Source: Phallus indusiatus
Taxonomy: Eukaryota; Basidiomycota; Agaricomycetes; Phallales; Phallaceae
DNA length: 64,000 nt
Reading direction: 5' to 3'
Assembly (NCBI GenBank): GCA_027605045.1
Contig: JAQFWX010000001.1
Coordinates: forward strand, 124,001-188,000
Position numbers and translations under genes: made by a program. This document shows, piece after piece, positions 36,314-49,311 of the stretch. The notes under the pieces are model-generated. The model was not told the DNA's origin and made no database searches. It worked only from the letters and a program-made list of their open reading frames with translations. Every line of letters starts with the position of its first letter. Positions within the stretch are counted from its first letter, which is position 1.

Positions 36314-36491
36314 GCCATTTACGAATCCGTTTTTTTTCGGGCAGGGTTATTGTCTGTATGTCAGTAAAGGTAATATATAAGTACATTTGTCGTGATTGAA
36401 CAATCTTGATCTTGATCTTGATTAACTAACTAGCCATGATGTAACTCATATAAGTAGTAACACAGTTTTAGAATACCATATGCCGCCGTTC

Positions 36492-38163
36492 TTAGATGGC
36501 TACAGTCTCTCCGATTGCGCAAGGCTCAAATTCTCCGGATTTCAAACCAGCTTTCTCGCATTCCTGCTTCAAAAGTTCAATAGGTTCGTTGAAGGACTCT
36601 GAGCCCAAGTTCCAGGTCCTATAATTGAACAATACAAAGAAGTTATAGATAGCTTGGATGCCATATTGTGCGTAAAAAAAGGAACTCACCCCCAATGCAT
36701 CGCGATTGCCTTCTTAGCTTTGAGGTCGCTGAAAAGACGTACGGCATCCGAAGGTGAGCAGTGAATGCACGAAAGCAAGCCTCTTGGTTTGTATGCACTG
36801 AAGAACGAGTCGCTTGTCTTTCACCGACATAGATACATAGAGAACGCTAAATACTCACCCTATTGGCAATAGTGCCAAATCAAATCCCCCAAACTTGTCG
36901 CCGATTTCCTTGAAAGCGGGGCATACTGGAACATTGGACTCGTCCTCTCCGATATGCACAGTTCTATACCCAGTATCGCCGGCAAACCAAACTTTGACAT
37001 TACGAGCTCGGGCCTGAGTTGTCGACGTTGGAGTTCCACCCGCTAATTCCTGAGCAGCTGCTGTGGCGGTCAATGAATGTGGATTCGACTCAATCGTCCA
37101 AGAGGACCATAGGTTAGGCCATGTATCCCCCGATTTAAGTGATAGAGCTGTCTGATGCTGAGAAGGGGTGCATGTGAGTCTGAATGTTGTTCGCACTAGC
37201 GGGGTTCCAGTGTCAACAGTCGATGAGCCGTGGTTTGATTCTTTAGCGGGTAAGTCGACGACAATGTCGGAGGACTGCCACCAGTCGAGGCAATGGAAGT
37301 GCGTCCGAGGTATGTCAATAGGCGCATCGTTGTTGAGGGGCATGAAAATATGAACATTAGGAGTTGACGTATTCTTTGGAAATGTTATTCCGCGAAGCGT
37401 TGCTGCATCCATACTACAAAAAAAAATGAGATGCCAATATCTTTTCAAAAGTTAGCTTATACTCGCTGGTCGTAATGCTTGTGCTGAGAGCCCAATCAGT
37501 GCTCTGGAAGTTAATAAAAAAGAACCTAGACTAACAGAAAGGGCTATAACGTCGACATCAGGTAATTCTTCTAGTTTACAAGGAGGTTCTATGAACTGAC
37601 GGTGAAAGCAAGGTATTCTTCTTCAATTGTGACAGAATATTTACCTGTATAACGTGGGGGACCGAACCATTTGAATGGCGAACAACGATAGGAAAATACA
37701 GGATCGAGGAGAATTCGGGGGCCGCGAGAAGCGTTTGGTGGAGTCGGTAGTTCTATAAGAAAACCAGCATGACTACATTTTAAATGAGATACAGCGAGAA
37801 CATGATGGTATAGGTTCTTCACCCTAGCCACGTAGCTTTCAAAGTTTCAGGGGCAGCAGCAATCCCCCAGTCGGGTTTTTGATGGGGAACAAGATCCTTT
37901 GCATTAGAAGGAGGTGACGCTCTCCATAACCAGCTCCATGACTATGATAAGAAGAGCCTGAGGTCTGGGGACTTGAAAAAAGAATATTCTGAAATGGTAA
38001 ACCTACGTCTCGAAATTCCGCATTTCCTGGATGTCTTTTTAGCGAAGAAAAAAACAAGTTTTAGAACGAGTCTTTCAAATTTATAGCGAACTGACCTATA
38101 CGATGACCAAGGGTTTTTAAAAAGGTTCTGTGTGTCATTGACGTGGTGACTAGGTCTTCTCAT
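36492..38163 (-). CDS. NAPE-PLD-like metallo-beta-lactamase-fold phosphodiesterase
   Basis: The sequence follows the N-acyl-phosphatidylethanolamine phospholipase D family. It starts with an NLFKNPWSS block, then PDWG…LKATWLGHAGFLIELP, LLDPVFSYRCSPFKWFGPPR, LEELPDVDVIALSHKHYDHM, CTPSQH, VWFAGDTGY, FGGFDLALLPIG, CSPSDAVRLF and AIAMHWGTW. All expected zinc ligands are visible. The HKHYDH motif is encoded by a 17-base exon (37467-37483) followed by an intron with an apparent GC donor (37466-37414). Family members release N-acylethanolamines from membrane phospholipids; the fungal substrate is not established. The start at 38163 is preferred, with an in-frame ATG at 38244 as the alternative. It lies 3' to 3' with ligase B, 178 bases apart. 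Confidence 0.82.
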
Positions 38164-38491
38164 ATTATTAGTTTGACCTTGACCGTCAATGTTCTGATAA
38201 GAAATATAATTGTGAATTACAGCGACGACTGTCGGAATTCTCATCGTAGAAGGATTTTAGTGCTTCGACTAAATCGATGCTGTTTTACGTCCATTCGGGA
38301 TGAGTTCGCCGAAGTAGGACGTCAGCGTGACGTCGTGACATCCGTAAACGACAAAGAGGTACGCAGACTGAGTTATCAAGGAAATTTGTTGTTATGAGTT
38401 ATAAAACAAAAACTTATACATTTCTGAATTTTAAGAAAAACAGTTATGCACTGTGCAGTAACAGGTTGATAAACAAATTTTATGGTGAAAA

Positions 38492-41047
38492 CTAAACAGG
38501 TATCGGGAGTTTTCCCACCAGCTTGACCTTCAAAGGTAGCCCATCGCTCGGCTCTGGTAAATCCATAAGTTTTTAATCTCGGAAGACAAAACCATACCAG
38601 ACGCACTCATAGTGATCGCAGCGGTTGGATGCGCAACTTGTCCTTCATATGCCGGCTCGAATGAGAAATAGGAAATCAAAACGCTGCACACAAATTTCTT
38701 TTCAGTCGCATCAGGGCAATGAAATATCAACAGAGTAGACATACGAAATGATAGCTTTCATTTCCATAATGGCCATTGTGCGTCCAATGCAAGAATGTGG
38801 TCCGGCGATGAAAGATAACAGTGAGAATGTGGAGTTATACGTAGGTGGAAGGTTGTTCCAACGTTCTGGGTTAAACCTAAATATACAAGTGGAGAAGAAA
38901 GCATTAAGTGGCCGAAAATCATTGCGCAATCATGATTAGCCATACTCTTTAGCATCTGGACCCCAAATCTTCGTCCAAGTATTTATTGCTCGGATCTTTT
39001 TTGTTGTTAGGCTGTGCATAAAAAATGTTGACGAACTCACAGGTATGTAGATCAGTGACCCCTTTGGAATGTGATATCCATCAATCCAATCATCTTGTTT
39101 TGCTTCCCTGACAGTTTGAGGCACAGGAGGCAAAACCCGGAGCGACTCCATACTTGTTTTAACATCGGTCAGTCACTTGATATTATTCGCAGAGAATTCA
39201 AATAGACACACATGACCGCGTCCAAATAATTCATATCTTTTAAAGCACGGTAATCAGGTCGGGGATTATTTTGAATCAGAGGAAGAACCTCTTCTCGGAG
39301 CCGTCTTTGACACTCTGGATTTTTTGCTAGAAGCCAAAGGGTCCATGAAATACCCGAAGCTGTTGTCTAGAAGGAGAAGGCAGAGTGTAAAAACTTGAGA
39401 CGGAAGCTATGAAGTGCTAACAAACCTCATGTCCAGCACCCAAAAATGTCAACTGAAAATGACAAATTGAATCCCAATAGAAGAAATATCCGAGACTGTC
39501 CTTACCACTTGTTCTATCAGATCTTGATCCGTCATCCTGTAGTTGCCACTTTGGACGGTCAAACGGGCTCTATTGTTACGGAGTAAACACTGAAAATTCT
39601 GAAGGAAATTTCGAAGGGTAATTTTACCTAACAAGCAAACTCATAATATCCCTTTTACTTTCTGAATCTTTAACGTCCGCTTCTGACAGCTTTTCGTTTA
39701 ACATCTGGCGGGACACCGATTTTATGCGTTGAAGAGCCAAGACCAACGTTTGCACCGGTTCTGTTTTCCCAATCAGTTTAAAAGCAATAAATAGATACCA
39801 CATAACAAATTCCTGACTGAAAGCTCCCGTGAAAAGATATTTTCGATATTTGACTGCAAAGTTTGTTCGAAACAGAGCAGGCATACCGGGAATTTGAATG
39901 ATGGTGATGAGACGAGAAAGATTTACTCCTTTTGACATTATTTTTTTCAGAGAAAAAAAATATGTGAACTGATTCAAGAAAGCATACCGCTCTGTAAACT
40001 GAGCAAATCATGGTAAGCCACGGCTAATTCGTTGTCCGGCTGGTGAACACTATCTGGATGATAGTCAAACGCAGTAGCACAAATGATGTCCAATGTGACT
40101 TTAGACGCTGCATATTAAACCCCTTCAGTTCCTGAAAAGATTGAATTACGGGACGTTTCATAGCGTACCCCAATCATAAACGAGAATTTGCGCCCCTTCA
40201 TTAGGATTAGATTCTTGGGCGATTTTTGTATGAAGGATTTTGATGAATCTAATACCCGGTTCTCGTGAGACATATGAATGGGAATAGCGAGTATAATAGC
40301 GTGAACTCACCCTTCCAGTGGCGGGTAATACATATCAGTTTCTTATCCGTCACTCGTATCAGTTTGTCATAACTTTTGAAACCTAGCAATGCGACTTACG
40401 CGCAATCAAATTTGTTAAAGAAAAAGCCGGATTCATCGTCTTTCGCATAAGCTTGTGCACATTTCCAGTAACGGTCAAGAGGCCATAACCCGCGGTAGTT
40501 CCCAAGATGTTGCGCAGCCAGCTTGGCTTATAAAACAGGCACGTCACTTCGGTAAGCAGTGAACAAAGAGACACTTGAGTGCAATCTTACTCGAGGATAA
40601 TTTATCCATTCGCTGACTAGAATACGTTGAAGTGCGGAGGGTTTTAGGAAGAGCAAACGCTCCAGTCCAAGGGGGCCTATGAAACGGATTGCTGGACCAT
40701 AATCTTCGGCCCACTGCATTTGTACGGTTCCTGCCACCGACGAAAAAAAAAATGAATACTGAGATGTTCAACAAAATAGGGTGTCCTTGCTGACCTGGTT
40801 CACTAGTTATCATTTCTCTAAATCGCCCGTAAATTGGATGGCCCAAAGATGGACCGGGCATTTTGCGCAAATGAGAAAAGTGAAGCGGTTTCAGAAAGAG
40901 CCGATGTATTATTAGGTAGGAAAAGATGACTTGGGTCGTATGATATAACGTCGATTAAAGTTAAAATCTACTGAAAAGCTTACCTCCGAGGATGAGATAT
41001 ACATACGGCGGAGACAGCCAATTCAATATGAAGGTATTCATGAACAT
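38492..41047 (-). CDS. Cytochrome P450 monooxygenase (first)
   Basis: The N-terminal exon MFMNTFILNWLSPPYVYLIL is a membrane anchor. Downstream exons give MPGPSLGHPIYGRFREMI (Pro-rich hinge), AEDYGPAIRFIGPLG, TAGYGLLTVTGNVHKLMRK (C-helix region) and the I-helix LGAGHE, which joins TTASG. They continue with MESLRVLPPVPQTVRE (ExxR), RFNPERWNN and the haem-binding loop FIAGPHSCIGRTMA with its Cys ligand. The last exon is PSDGLPLKVKLVGKLPIPV. About twelve introns. The gene looks complete and is probably anchored in the ER. Its substrate cannot be predicted. It lies head-on behind the NAPE-PLD-like gene on the same strand, within the ligase region. Confidence 0.88.
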
Positions 41048-41902
41048 CGCGAGCGACTGTCAGTTTTGACCGTTGACAGTTATTATTATAGAGGTGGTCA
41101 AGTTGTTTCACGTGAAAATTCGCGATAATCGCCTAATGGGGTCGCCGGGAAGGGTGCTATAAAAATAACTATCTCTAACCCAATAAGGCTACCTTTGCTG
41201 AGGTCTGTCAAACGAAGAAAACTTACGGGTAAATATTGAATTGTCGAAGGTAAATCGCTGCGGTAATTTGAAACCAAGCATCGCAGTTGCTGTGCACACG
41301 GTACGAAAAAAAAAACCACAGTTGACTAAATATTTGGTCCCGCTAACGCTGCGAGATAATCGATTCGGTGGCTGACAAAGCCGGACAAGAATATCGTTTT
41401 TTGATTTCTAGCACAGCCCGCAAAGAAAAACAAGAAGCGTAGAGTTGATGTAAAGTGAGGAAGTGAGGCAACTGTCCGGAAAAAGGCGAAGGAACGCTTG
41501 TGTCCACACAAGCGCGTTTGTAATCATGTCACGCGTGGCGCGCATTACACGTGCCCTAAGACCTTTTGTGGTCCTGTGGACCGACCTCAATGGTTGGCTT
41601 TGTCCCGATGTTTTGTCTGGTTTGCGTCCCTTGTGTCCCCTTTTTTTGAGGACACGAAAAGTCATTCTCTAATTATAGAAAATCATGCTTCTTGTTTTCC
41701 ATCGTAAGGACACAACACGGGCTCGGTGGACGGTTTCAAGTTAATGGACCTTCGTAGGGACAAAATCCATTGTGTTGTGGTCAAATCCTTTACGACGCGA
41801 TAGAATTTCTTGTCCACACGCAAACTCTTGTTGATGTTAGGATATGTATAAAACTCTTGGACGAGAACCACTTTTCCTCACCACACTGCTTCAACATCCT
41901 CC
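41048..41902. other. Intergenic region between divergent genes
   Basis: Upstream of the P450 (-) and the next hypothetical gene (+). Overlapping open frames near 41460-41710 on both strands have no motif, only repeated TGTCC/GTCC-rich words. Confidence 0.45.
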
Positions 41903-42843
41903 ATGTCCTTCTCCAACGTCCACTCTGACAGTTCTATTGATGGCGAAGAAGATCGAGCGCGTACACTGTGCCTCGCTATCAATGCTCTTGATATTCTCAG
42001 CAACGCGCTACGCCAGGCTCGACAGCACTCAGCCACAAATGGTAAAAAGGATGACACTACTTCTCCAAATTAGGTGTTAACAATGTGCTTCTAGGCTTTA
42101 CCTTGCTGAACGCGATATTTCCTCCTGATTCACTTAAATACCTCGAATTCGCAGCTTCTGTCGCAGACCGATTTGTGAAGACCGATGTCCTTCATAATCA
42201 ACCAGTCTCGGAGGACACCACCCGGATCGGACCTTTCGCAGCTGCAGCGTTTGATGAGTCGGTAGCGGCGCAAAACGCTATCATAAACTCCACACATTCT
42301 CCTTCCGCGACTACAGCAGGACCATACTATGAACAGTCGTACCCCGATATCGTTATAGCAGAGCCTGAATCTGTAGGGATCCAATGGCCGGAGGACATAT
42401 CTGCAGATCCAGATTATACTGAACAAAGTTCAGAGTTACTTGGCGACCCGGTTAGCCCCGTCAGTTCAACCATATCCGACAGCGATCATTCTGTTATGTC
42501 ACGAAACTCCGCCTCTGAAACCAATTCCTTCGCTTTTGATTCTTCTTCTCAATCACCAGAATTCACCGTTGAGGAGGATTACATTCCTGATCCTGGATTC
42601 ACTTTGGAGCAGGCATGCGACCCAAACTCGGATTATCAACTACCTATGTATGCCCTAGATGACGTCGATTTTCAACAAACACGACAACTCTATGCGCATG
42701 CCGAATGGCTCGCAAAAAATCAGGAACAGATATCGGAAGACTTGGGCAAATCACCTCTGTTCTCGTCACCGTTGGCTGACTGTACGGTTTCCTTGGCTGT
42801 GACACCTATAATTCACGAACTCTTCCTTGCGTTAGAAAACTAA
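41903..42843 (+). CDS. Hypothetical acidic Ser-rich protein
   Basis: Exon 1 (from 41903, MSFSNVHSDSSIDGEEDRAR) encodes a short helical segment, LCLAINALDILSNALRQARQ. It splices over a 65-base intron to a long second exon beginning GFTLLNAIFPPDSLKYLEFA. The remaining 230 residues are acidic and rich in Ser, Pro, Asp and Glu, probably disordered. The end, CTVSLAVTPIIHELFLALEN, is more ordered. I recognise no domain, signal peptide or membrane helix. The coding look of the second exon (252 codons uninterrupted) supports a real gene. Confidence 0.65.
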
Positions 42844-43602
42844 CTCATGGATTCATCGTCCTGGCCGCCTGTGAGGAGTCCCAACTTCACTCTCTAGATG
42901 CTCGGTTACACTCTCTCAACCTCTCTTTGATAAACGACGATCCTTTACCAGTGACTCATATTTACATACCTTGAACCATTGTATGAAATGAACTCTTCCT
43001 TTGTCTTTGCATCTCGATGCTTACATGACCCTACTATGCTTCTTCACAATTTCGCTATTATGGATGGCGGTAGATTACCCCATATTTTCTAGGTCACTAG
43101 TAAATAAATAAACAAATATTAATATGCGTATCCTTGCTGTATTACCGAATATCTGTTCCCTGCGTCCCAAATTCCGGTCCTTTAGGCTTGGAGTACAAAT
43201 TGAGTACAAGCTACGCCACCCTTTGTATGACTAATGTCCCCCAGTCGTCCTGCCTCTCAGGCTTCATTTGGATATCAAACTCGTATCCAACAAACCAAAT
43301 AATGACGCGATGACGGCTCGGATGTGCTTACATTTACGGATTTTGTGATATGCAGACTTTGCAAACAGAGGCGTAATTGGAAGATTAAAGAACCCCCCCT
43401 CAGGGGCCGTCTGGACTCTAGATGCTGCAGCAACTTTGGGAATTGGTTGCTCACCTTGCGTGGGGCTGAACATGACAACATTTTCATGCGGTCTTGAGTC
43501 AAAGGGACTCGTGATGCATACCGCTGTTAACAATAAGGCGATGTAAAAGGCCACAACGTTTATTATCTGATCTAGGCCTATAATACACGATCTTACATAT
43601 GT
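42844..43602. other. Tail-to-tail spacer, no gene supported
   Basis: Minus-strand frames at 43264-43554 lie downstream of ligase C and show no motif. Confidence 0.45.
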
Positions 43603-46065
43603 TCATAATTTAGTACGAACGCTGGGGTGTTGAGATGCGTATTCATCATGCAAAACTCTACGAAGAGCTTTCCCTGTACAATGCACGACGTAAGCTGATG
43701 TATAGTGAATTGTAGAAAACTTGAATCTTACCCGTCGGATTCTTCGGAATCTGAAATCCATTATTAGAAGAACTACAACCGCGCCTTTCACCCACACCCA
43801 ACGCACCTCATCAATAAATTGAATCCCACCCTTTAGCCATTTATACCAACTAAGTCTCTCTTTGGTCCACGCTTCAATCACCCTGCGCACGTGTGCTTCG
43901 CCTAATTGCTTTCCCTTTTCACTCAACACAATCCACGCTCTGGGGACTTTCTCGTCGCGGAATCGGCTGTTGGGAGGCAAAACGCCTACAACCGCAACAT
44001 CTTTCACTAACCTCGATGGCTCAGCGTATATCGTATCTTCGATCTCCGTAGGCGCAACTTGAAGACCTGCAATCTTCAGCGTATCCTGGATATGTAAGTT
44101 CAGGTGATATGACTTAGGATTCAACGCCAATTCTTTATAAACCTACTTTTCTGCGTTCCTTGAAGTAGAGATAACCATTTGTGTCTGCACTGAAGATGTC
44201 GCCTGTACGAAGCCATCCCGATGGCAAAAATGTCTCGGCGGTTGCTTTAGGATCTTTCCAGTAGCCTTTTCTTGTCTTCAGTTCAAGAGAAAAGAAGTTG
44301 CAAGAACTGATATTTACCTAAAGCGATGTTTCCCCCTTTCAGATATAATTCACCTGGCTCTTCCGGAAGACAATGAGTTCCGTCTGGACGGAGTATCATA
44401 GCTTCTAGCCCAACATGCAAAATACCTGACATAAAACATTAACCTCGTTTGCTTTCATGATGAGAGATCAAAGAATGAACCTGTGGATTTATGGTTATAC
44501 CGTTCATCGGATGTAATGCCGGGCATCGGTCGTGCTCCAGTGATTGCGCTTAATGTCTATTGATAATGATGAAGTGTCGAGGAGAATAAGACGGAATCGC
44601 GTTCATACCGATTCCGAGAGAGCGTAGCCTTTCATGAAAGGAGGTATGGTCGTCAGTGCATTGAGTTGATTGTTACCGAATCAATGGCCTTACCTTCAGA
44701 GAGTTCGGCATTACCAAATGAAGCTTGTAGAATGTTTTCCATGGGTTTCGAAAGGTGAGCAGAGCCAAATGTTATGGTTCGCACGGAAGAAGTGTCTACT
44801 CCTTTGAATTTGCGAGAGTTAAGTAAAGTGTGAACGATGGAGGGTACGACGGGTAAGACATTAATTCGGTATCTACAAATAATGAGAGATCTCCGAATTA
44901 GACATGCATACGTGTATACGTACTTAGGAATTAATTCTATGGCAACGTCCACATTCCATCGCGGCATTATTATGAAACTAACTTGGAATGAAGGTACCGA
45001 TCTGTCGCAAGAAAAGTAAGTCTTAAGGGTCAAAACTATATATAGTGCATACGTACCGAAGACATGTTACATGCAAGCCATAGGTATGGTAGAATGGGAT
45101 AAACGCCAAATTTGACAATATACTTGGCTCAGGGTCAGCTCGTGGCTAAGACACTCAGTACACGCGCGACCTTTCCATTAAAGATAAAAACACGCTCACC
45201 ACTTCTTTCACCTTCTTCGCTTTCTCGGCTTCTGATACGAAAAGTTGTTGAATAGTGCAGCGTAGGTTCTCATGGGATATCATAACAGCTATATATATAC
45301 TACAGGTCAGATAAAAACAGCAGTGGCATAATGCGTTCCGAGAAGAAACACAATCACCTTTGGGAGGGCCCGTAGTTCCACTTGAGAAAATGAGATAAGC
45401 GATCGTATCAGGTCGCACGGGTTGTATTGGTATCCGAGGGATTTTCCGAGTCCGAACGAGTTGAATCAGATCTCGTAATGATTGAAAACGTGTTATATCT
45501 GCAGGTTCTTCCAAAGGTGGAGGTGCGTTGCCGTCGAATACGATGATATTTTCATCGGGAATTGCGAGTTCTGCAGCTGCTAGACGTAGTCTTGAAAAGT
45601 ATACTTTGTGGACTAGAACATGTGTTACGTCCGCCTTTTTCAGGCAGTATGATAGCTCCCACTGGGTTGCAAAAGGTGATAAGGGTACAAAAGGAATGGT
45701 AAGGCCGACCAAAGTCTGGACAATCGTGATATACTCCTTTTAGTAGAGTATGGTCAATACACAAACTAAGGATGATGAGTGTTTCATGAACAAACCATGC
45801 AGTTATCGCTCAAAACCCCCACTCTGTGCTGTTGATTGTCCAGTTTTAAGCCTCCGTAGCTCTTGTCAATCCCAAAAGCAGTCATAGCATCAAAAACATC
45901 TTGAGTAAACTCTTTCACGGAACGGCGTTGACCAGTTACAACATCGATGTGAATGGTGTAATCATTCGTCTTTGGGTCTTCCAATAAACCTTCTGGGAAG
46001 ACAGTGTGGAGATAGTTGGTCGTTGGAACACTTGGAATAGGTGGAAACAACGAACGCAGATACAT
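43603..46065 (-). CDS. ANL-superfamily CoA ligase-like enzyme C
   Basis: Start MYLRSLFPPIPSVPTTNYLH. Motifs are FVPLSPFATQWELSYCLKKA, IAYLIFSSGTTGPPK, VMISHENLRCTIQQLF, FIIMPRWNVDVAIELIPK, YRINVLPVVPSIVHTLLNS, GYALSES, AMILRPDGTHCLPEEPGELY, LGYWKDPKATAETFLPSGWL, RTGDIFSADTNGYLYF, TLKIAGLQVAPTEIEDTI and IPKNPTGKALRRVL. It ends in RTKL. It is clearly closest to ligase D in this window. Two of its 3' introns have lengths divisible by three and no stop, so an unspliced frame runs through them, but paralogy and motif spacing support splicing. The gene appears intact. Confidence 0.85.
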
Positions 46066-49000
46066 TGAAGTTGTTGTGGAAGGGGAATCAGGTGGTTAAC
46101 GCGTGTGACCGCCGAGTTTCGAGCTTAATCTTAAATCAATACATTAGTGGGCTCATGTTCGCTTTGGCAATTCTGTGACAAAAGCTATATATAAATAAGT
46201 AGCGAATTCACATTTGATAATTTTGAATATTTGATGGAAAATCGGCGTGGGTAATTTTTCACGAACTTACCCAGTGAACCCAGTGAACTGCGAAAATTCG
46301 GTGATTATCATCCATTGGGCCAGTAATACAGACATCCGCACCCAATAATCGACGTCGGCACGTCCAGCGCTAAGCTTCGAACAGAAAGTAAACGAACTTA
46401 CGCCACAAAGGCACAGCCCAGAATGTCGTATTTCATAGCCATGTATTAATATATAACCCTACAAACGAAGTAATACTGGAGAGCGCGTCGAGTGCTTCAG
46501 CAGTTGCTATACATATCCGGCCCAGTATATCAACGCGCAAGCCTTGAAAGCTTTTGGGAGTAAATTTGTTCTAAATATGATCATATACATTGAAGCCTTT
46601 TACCGGGTTGAACAAGAACTCACTACATGCATAACCCTTTCAAGACTGCTTCAAGTTCCACTTAATTCTGTCGAAAAGCTGCATCAACGCAAAAGAAATG
46701 ACCGGTTCAGAGGTTGGCAAGTAACCGGCAACTATGCCATACCAGGTGCACGATGGCGTGAGTAGAGAAGCTCTATCAATATGAACTAATACTTGTGAAC
46801 GTTGTGAACGAAAAAATTCTGCGCGCTTGACTGAGGCTTCGTAATTTGTAAGCGCTGAAGCGCTGAAGGACGTGTCACGCTCCTCCAGTGCCGTAACTGA
46901 TGCGGACGCGCCACTGGTATTCTTCTCATATCGTTTTTATCCTTGCGAAATGGCACTATTTCCGAGGGATCCCTTGAACGTTATTAGTGAGCTACATCTC
47001 TGTCGAAAATTGCACCCGGAGGCGGTACCAAGCGCACGCGCCCCTTGCCTGGGGGCTCAACTCGACCTAACAAATACAATGAGGCTCTTCACCGACATCT
47101 TCCCGCCGGCCAGTACCAAACAAATTGCCGGTTCAGACTGAAAAATAAAGTCATATTCTCTCACGGGTAAAAGGGTCACTAATATCAATATCGCCCAGTA
47201 TGCTCTATATCAAACGTATTTTGGGCCGCTCTATGAGACACCTATTTTATGTCAGTTGAGGTCATAGTGGGTACATCCAAAACCTATATGTGAATTTTCT
47301 CAATGACGACATTTCACCCTCCAGTTGAAACTACCGTCCTGATTACAGGCGTAGCCATAAGCACATTGACGCCATCACAGCCGTTTTCAGCGCCGTGTCG
47401 GCCCACTTAAAGTCGGCCGAACCAGAATCGGGGGTATGCTGACCGATTGCCATTAATTTCCGATAACTTCTACTTGAGTCGAATAACCGGAGGGATTCGA
47501 GGGTATGTATAAGTGTTGCCTGCTAAGGCCGCCAATGCAAAGGATCGTTTAGATCTAGATCAACGTCATCATAGCCAGCCACTTCCCGTTAAATGAAGAT
47601 ACAATGGTGGCACAAGACACAGCCGAGTTCTGGGATTGATAACGAAGATGCGCATGCTATTCCTGATTAAGCAGCCAAATATCACCACGACTAAAACCCT
47701 GCTTGTGTACAATGATTTAGCGTGAGCGTTCTTGTTTTACGCTACGTGGTATTAATTGTTACCAGTTTCCGCTCTTATAGTTCTCTGCTATCGGGAATTT
47801 GACCCAACAGTTCACTCGTTCTAACTGAATCATGGTAGGATCGTGTTATTATTTATCCTTACCCGCTGCTACTACACTAGGGCCCGATGATTTACGTGAT
47901 ATGGCAACTTCATTTTTTGCCATAGATCTCAGCCCGGTATCTTCAGTAATTTCGTGCATTCTTCCATGCTGCTTCTATCGTGGCACGCAGTAGTACCTCG
48001 TGGGATTTGTCATTGCATGGTTGACCCGATGTTGTTGTCTAGTTCACAAATGCTCCATTTCCCCGTTTATCGATCACAAGCCGTCGGTTCATATTTGCTA
48101 CTCATTACTGTCATCGTTCGCCTTGTAGACAAACAAACATAGCTGAAAACTGAGGATAGGAGGCGCTATTGCCTAGATGACGCAGCTATTCGCTTTTCGG
48201 GTCAGTAACATAATTCACGTCGGTTCAAGTCTCTTTGCACCGACTACGTACCACGAGTTTCTACCTTCACTCAACGGGTTGAATCGTTTCTCCGGCCTGG
48301 AAAAAACTCATGTTGTCCTTAACTAGGAAAGGTAGTCTCTTCGTCGCATTGAAGTTTCGTAATATAAAAGCTGATTATCACACTATCATTGCCCAAAGTG
48401 ACCTACGAGAGATATCGATGAAACGATTCAGACTCCATATGGTTTTAGTGAATGGTTCCTGACTGTTTGCCGTCGAAAATTTTTATTGTGTGTATTTGGG
48501 GGAGACATCGCACGTGAATTTCGAACTCTTCGACTTATTGAATTGCTCTAATAGGACTTGTTCCATGTGGTTGTAAAAAGCCTTAATGCGTTCTTACATC
48601 TTGATTTTGCAGGGCGATACTATCGTGAAGTCACGAGACATTTTTCGCCACTTGTACAAAAGGTGCTTTATCCTGGCTAGCGAATTAATCTAGTTCTGAT
48701 ACGTGCGCGCAGGAGCGTACAGGAAAGATAAGGGAACCAGATAGTTGTTTGTGTGATAGAAAAGAGAGTATAGAATAGAGATATAGTGTAGTTAAGTCGA
48801 ATAGAACGACTCAAATGCGTATTGTGAGACTGAGGGAAAAGCTGCAATACAATCCAAGAAAACTGATGATATTGGGAGTCTGAAAGCAACGGGTTTATAT
48901 ACAAATTGTGGTTTAGTTTCCGAGTGAAAAGCGGAATTCCGGTTATCTAAAATGTGAAGAAAACGAGGGAAAAGCATGTGGAAAGTGAATACATGGTCTG

Positions 49001-49311
49001 AGAAAAGGAAATTCAAGAAATTTTACTGAATAAAATCGCGATTAGAATGTAGAAACAGGAGAGAAAATGTGAAGAAAAGTGAGGGATCAAGCCAAAACCA
49101 AGTCTAAGCCATTTATCTCTTTTATAATTCCCATCCGGAGCACGGGAATGGTGCATATAAGCTGTCTCGACTAGTCTGGCTGTGCTGCACTGCTCGGAGT
49201 AATACTGCGTCCGGGGCGCTAATTAAGCTTATTCTCTTCGTAAGTCGTTTCCGCAAGCAACAGTTCACCGTTCCAAAACTTTCCTCCGAGTCCCCATTAT
49301 TATAGCACACA
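46066..49311. other. 3.2-kb gene-poor region
   Basis: No supported gene on either strand. Short frames (46544-46765, 46872-47141, 47954-48142 and 48677-49016) lack motifs and splice context. Fragments that read well for 20-25 residues only, such as NINIAQYALYQTYFGPLYET near 47180-47240, suggest decayed coding sequence. The left end is the promoter of ligase C. Confidence 0.4.

Noticed and set aside
43603..44130. Unspliced 175-codon frame through the 3' end of ligase C
   Set aside because: It reads through two introns whose lengths are divisible by three. The paralogues show the spliced form with IPKNPTGK.
48215..48235. tRNA B-box-like GGTTCAAGTC
   Set aside because: The flanking bases do not form a T-stem or an acceptor stem.
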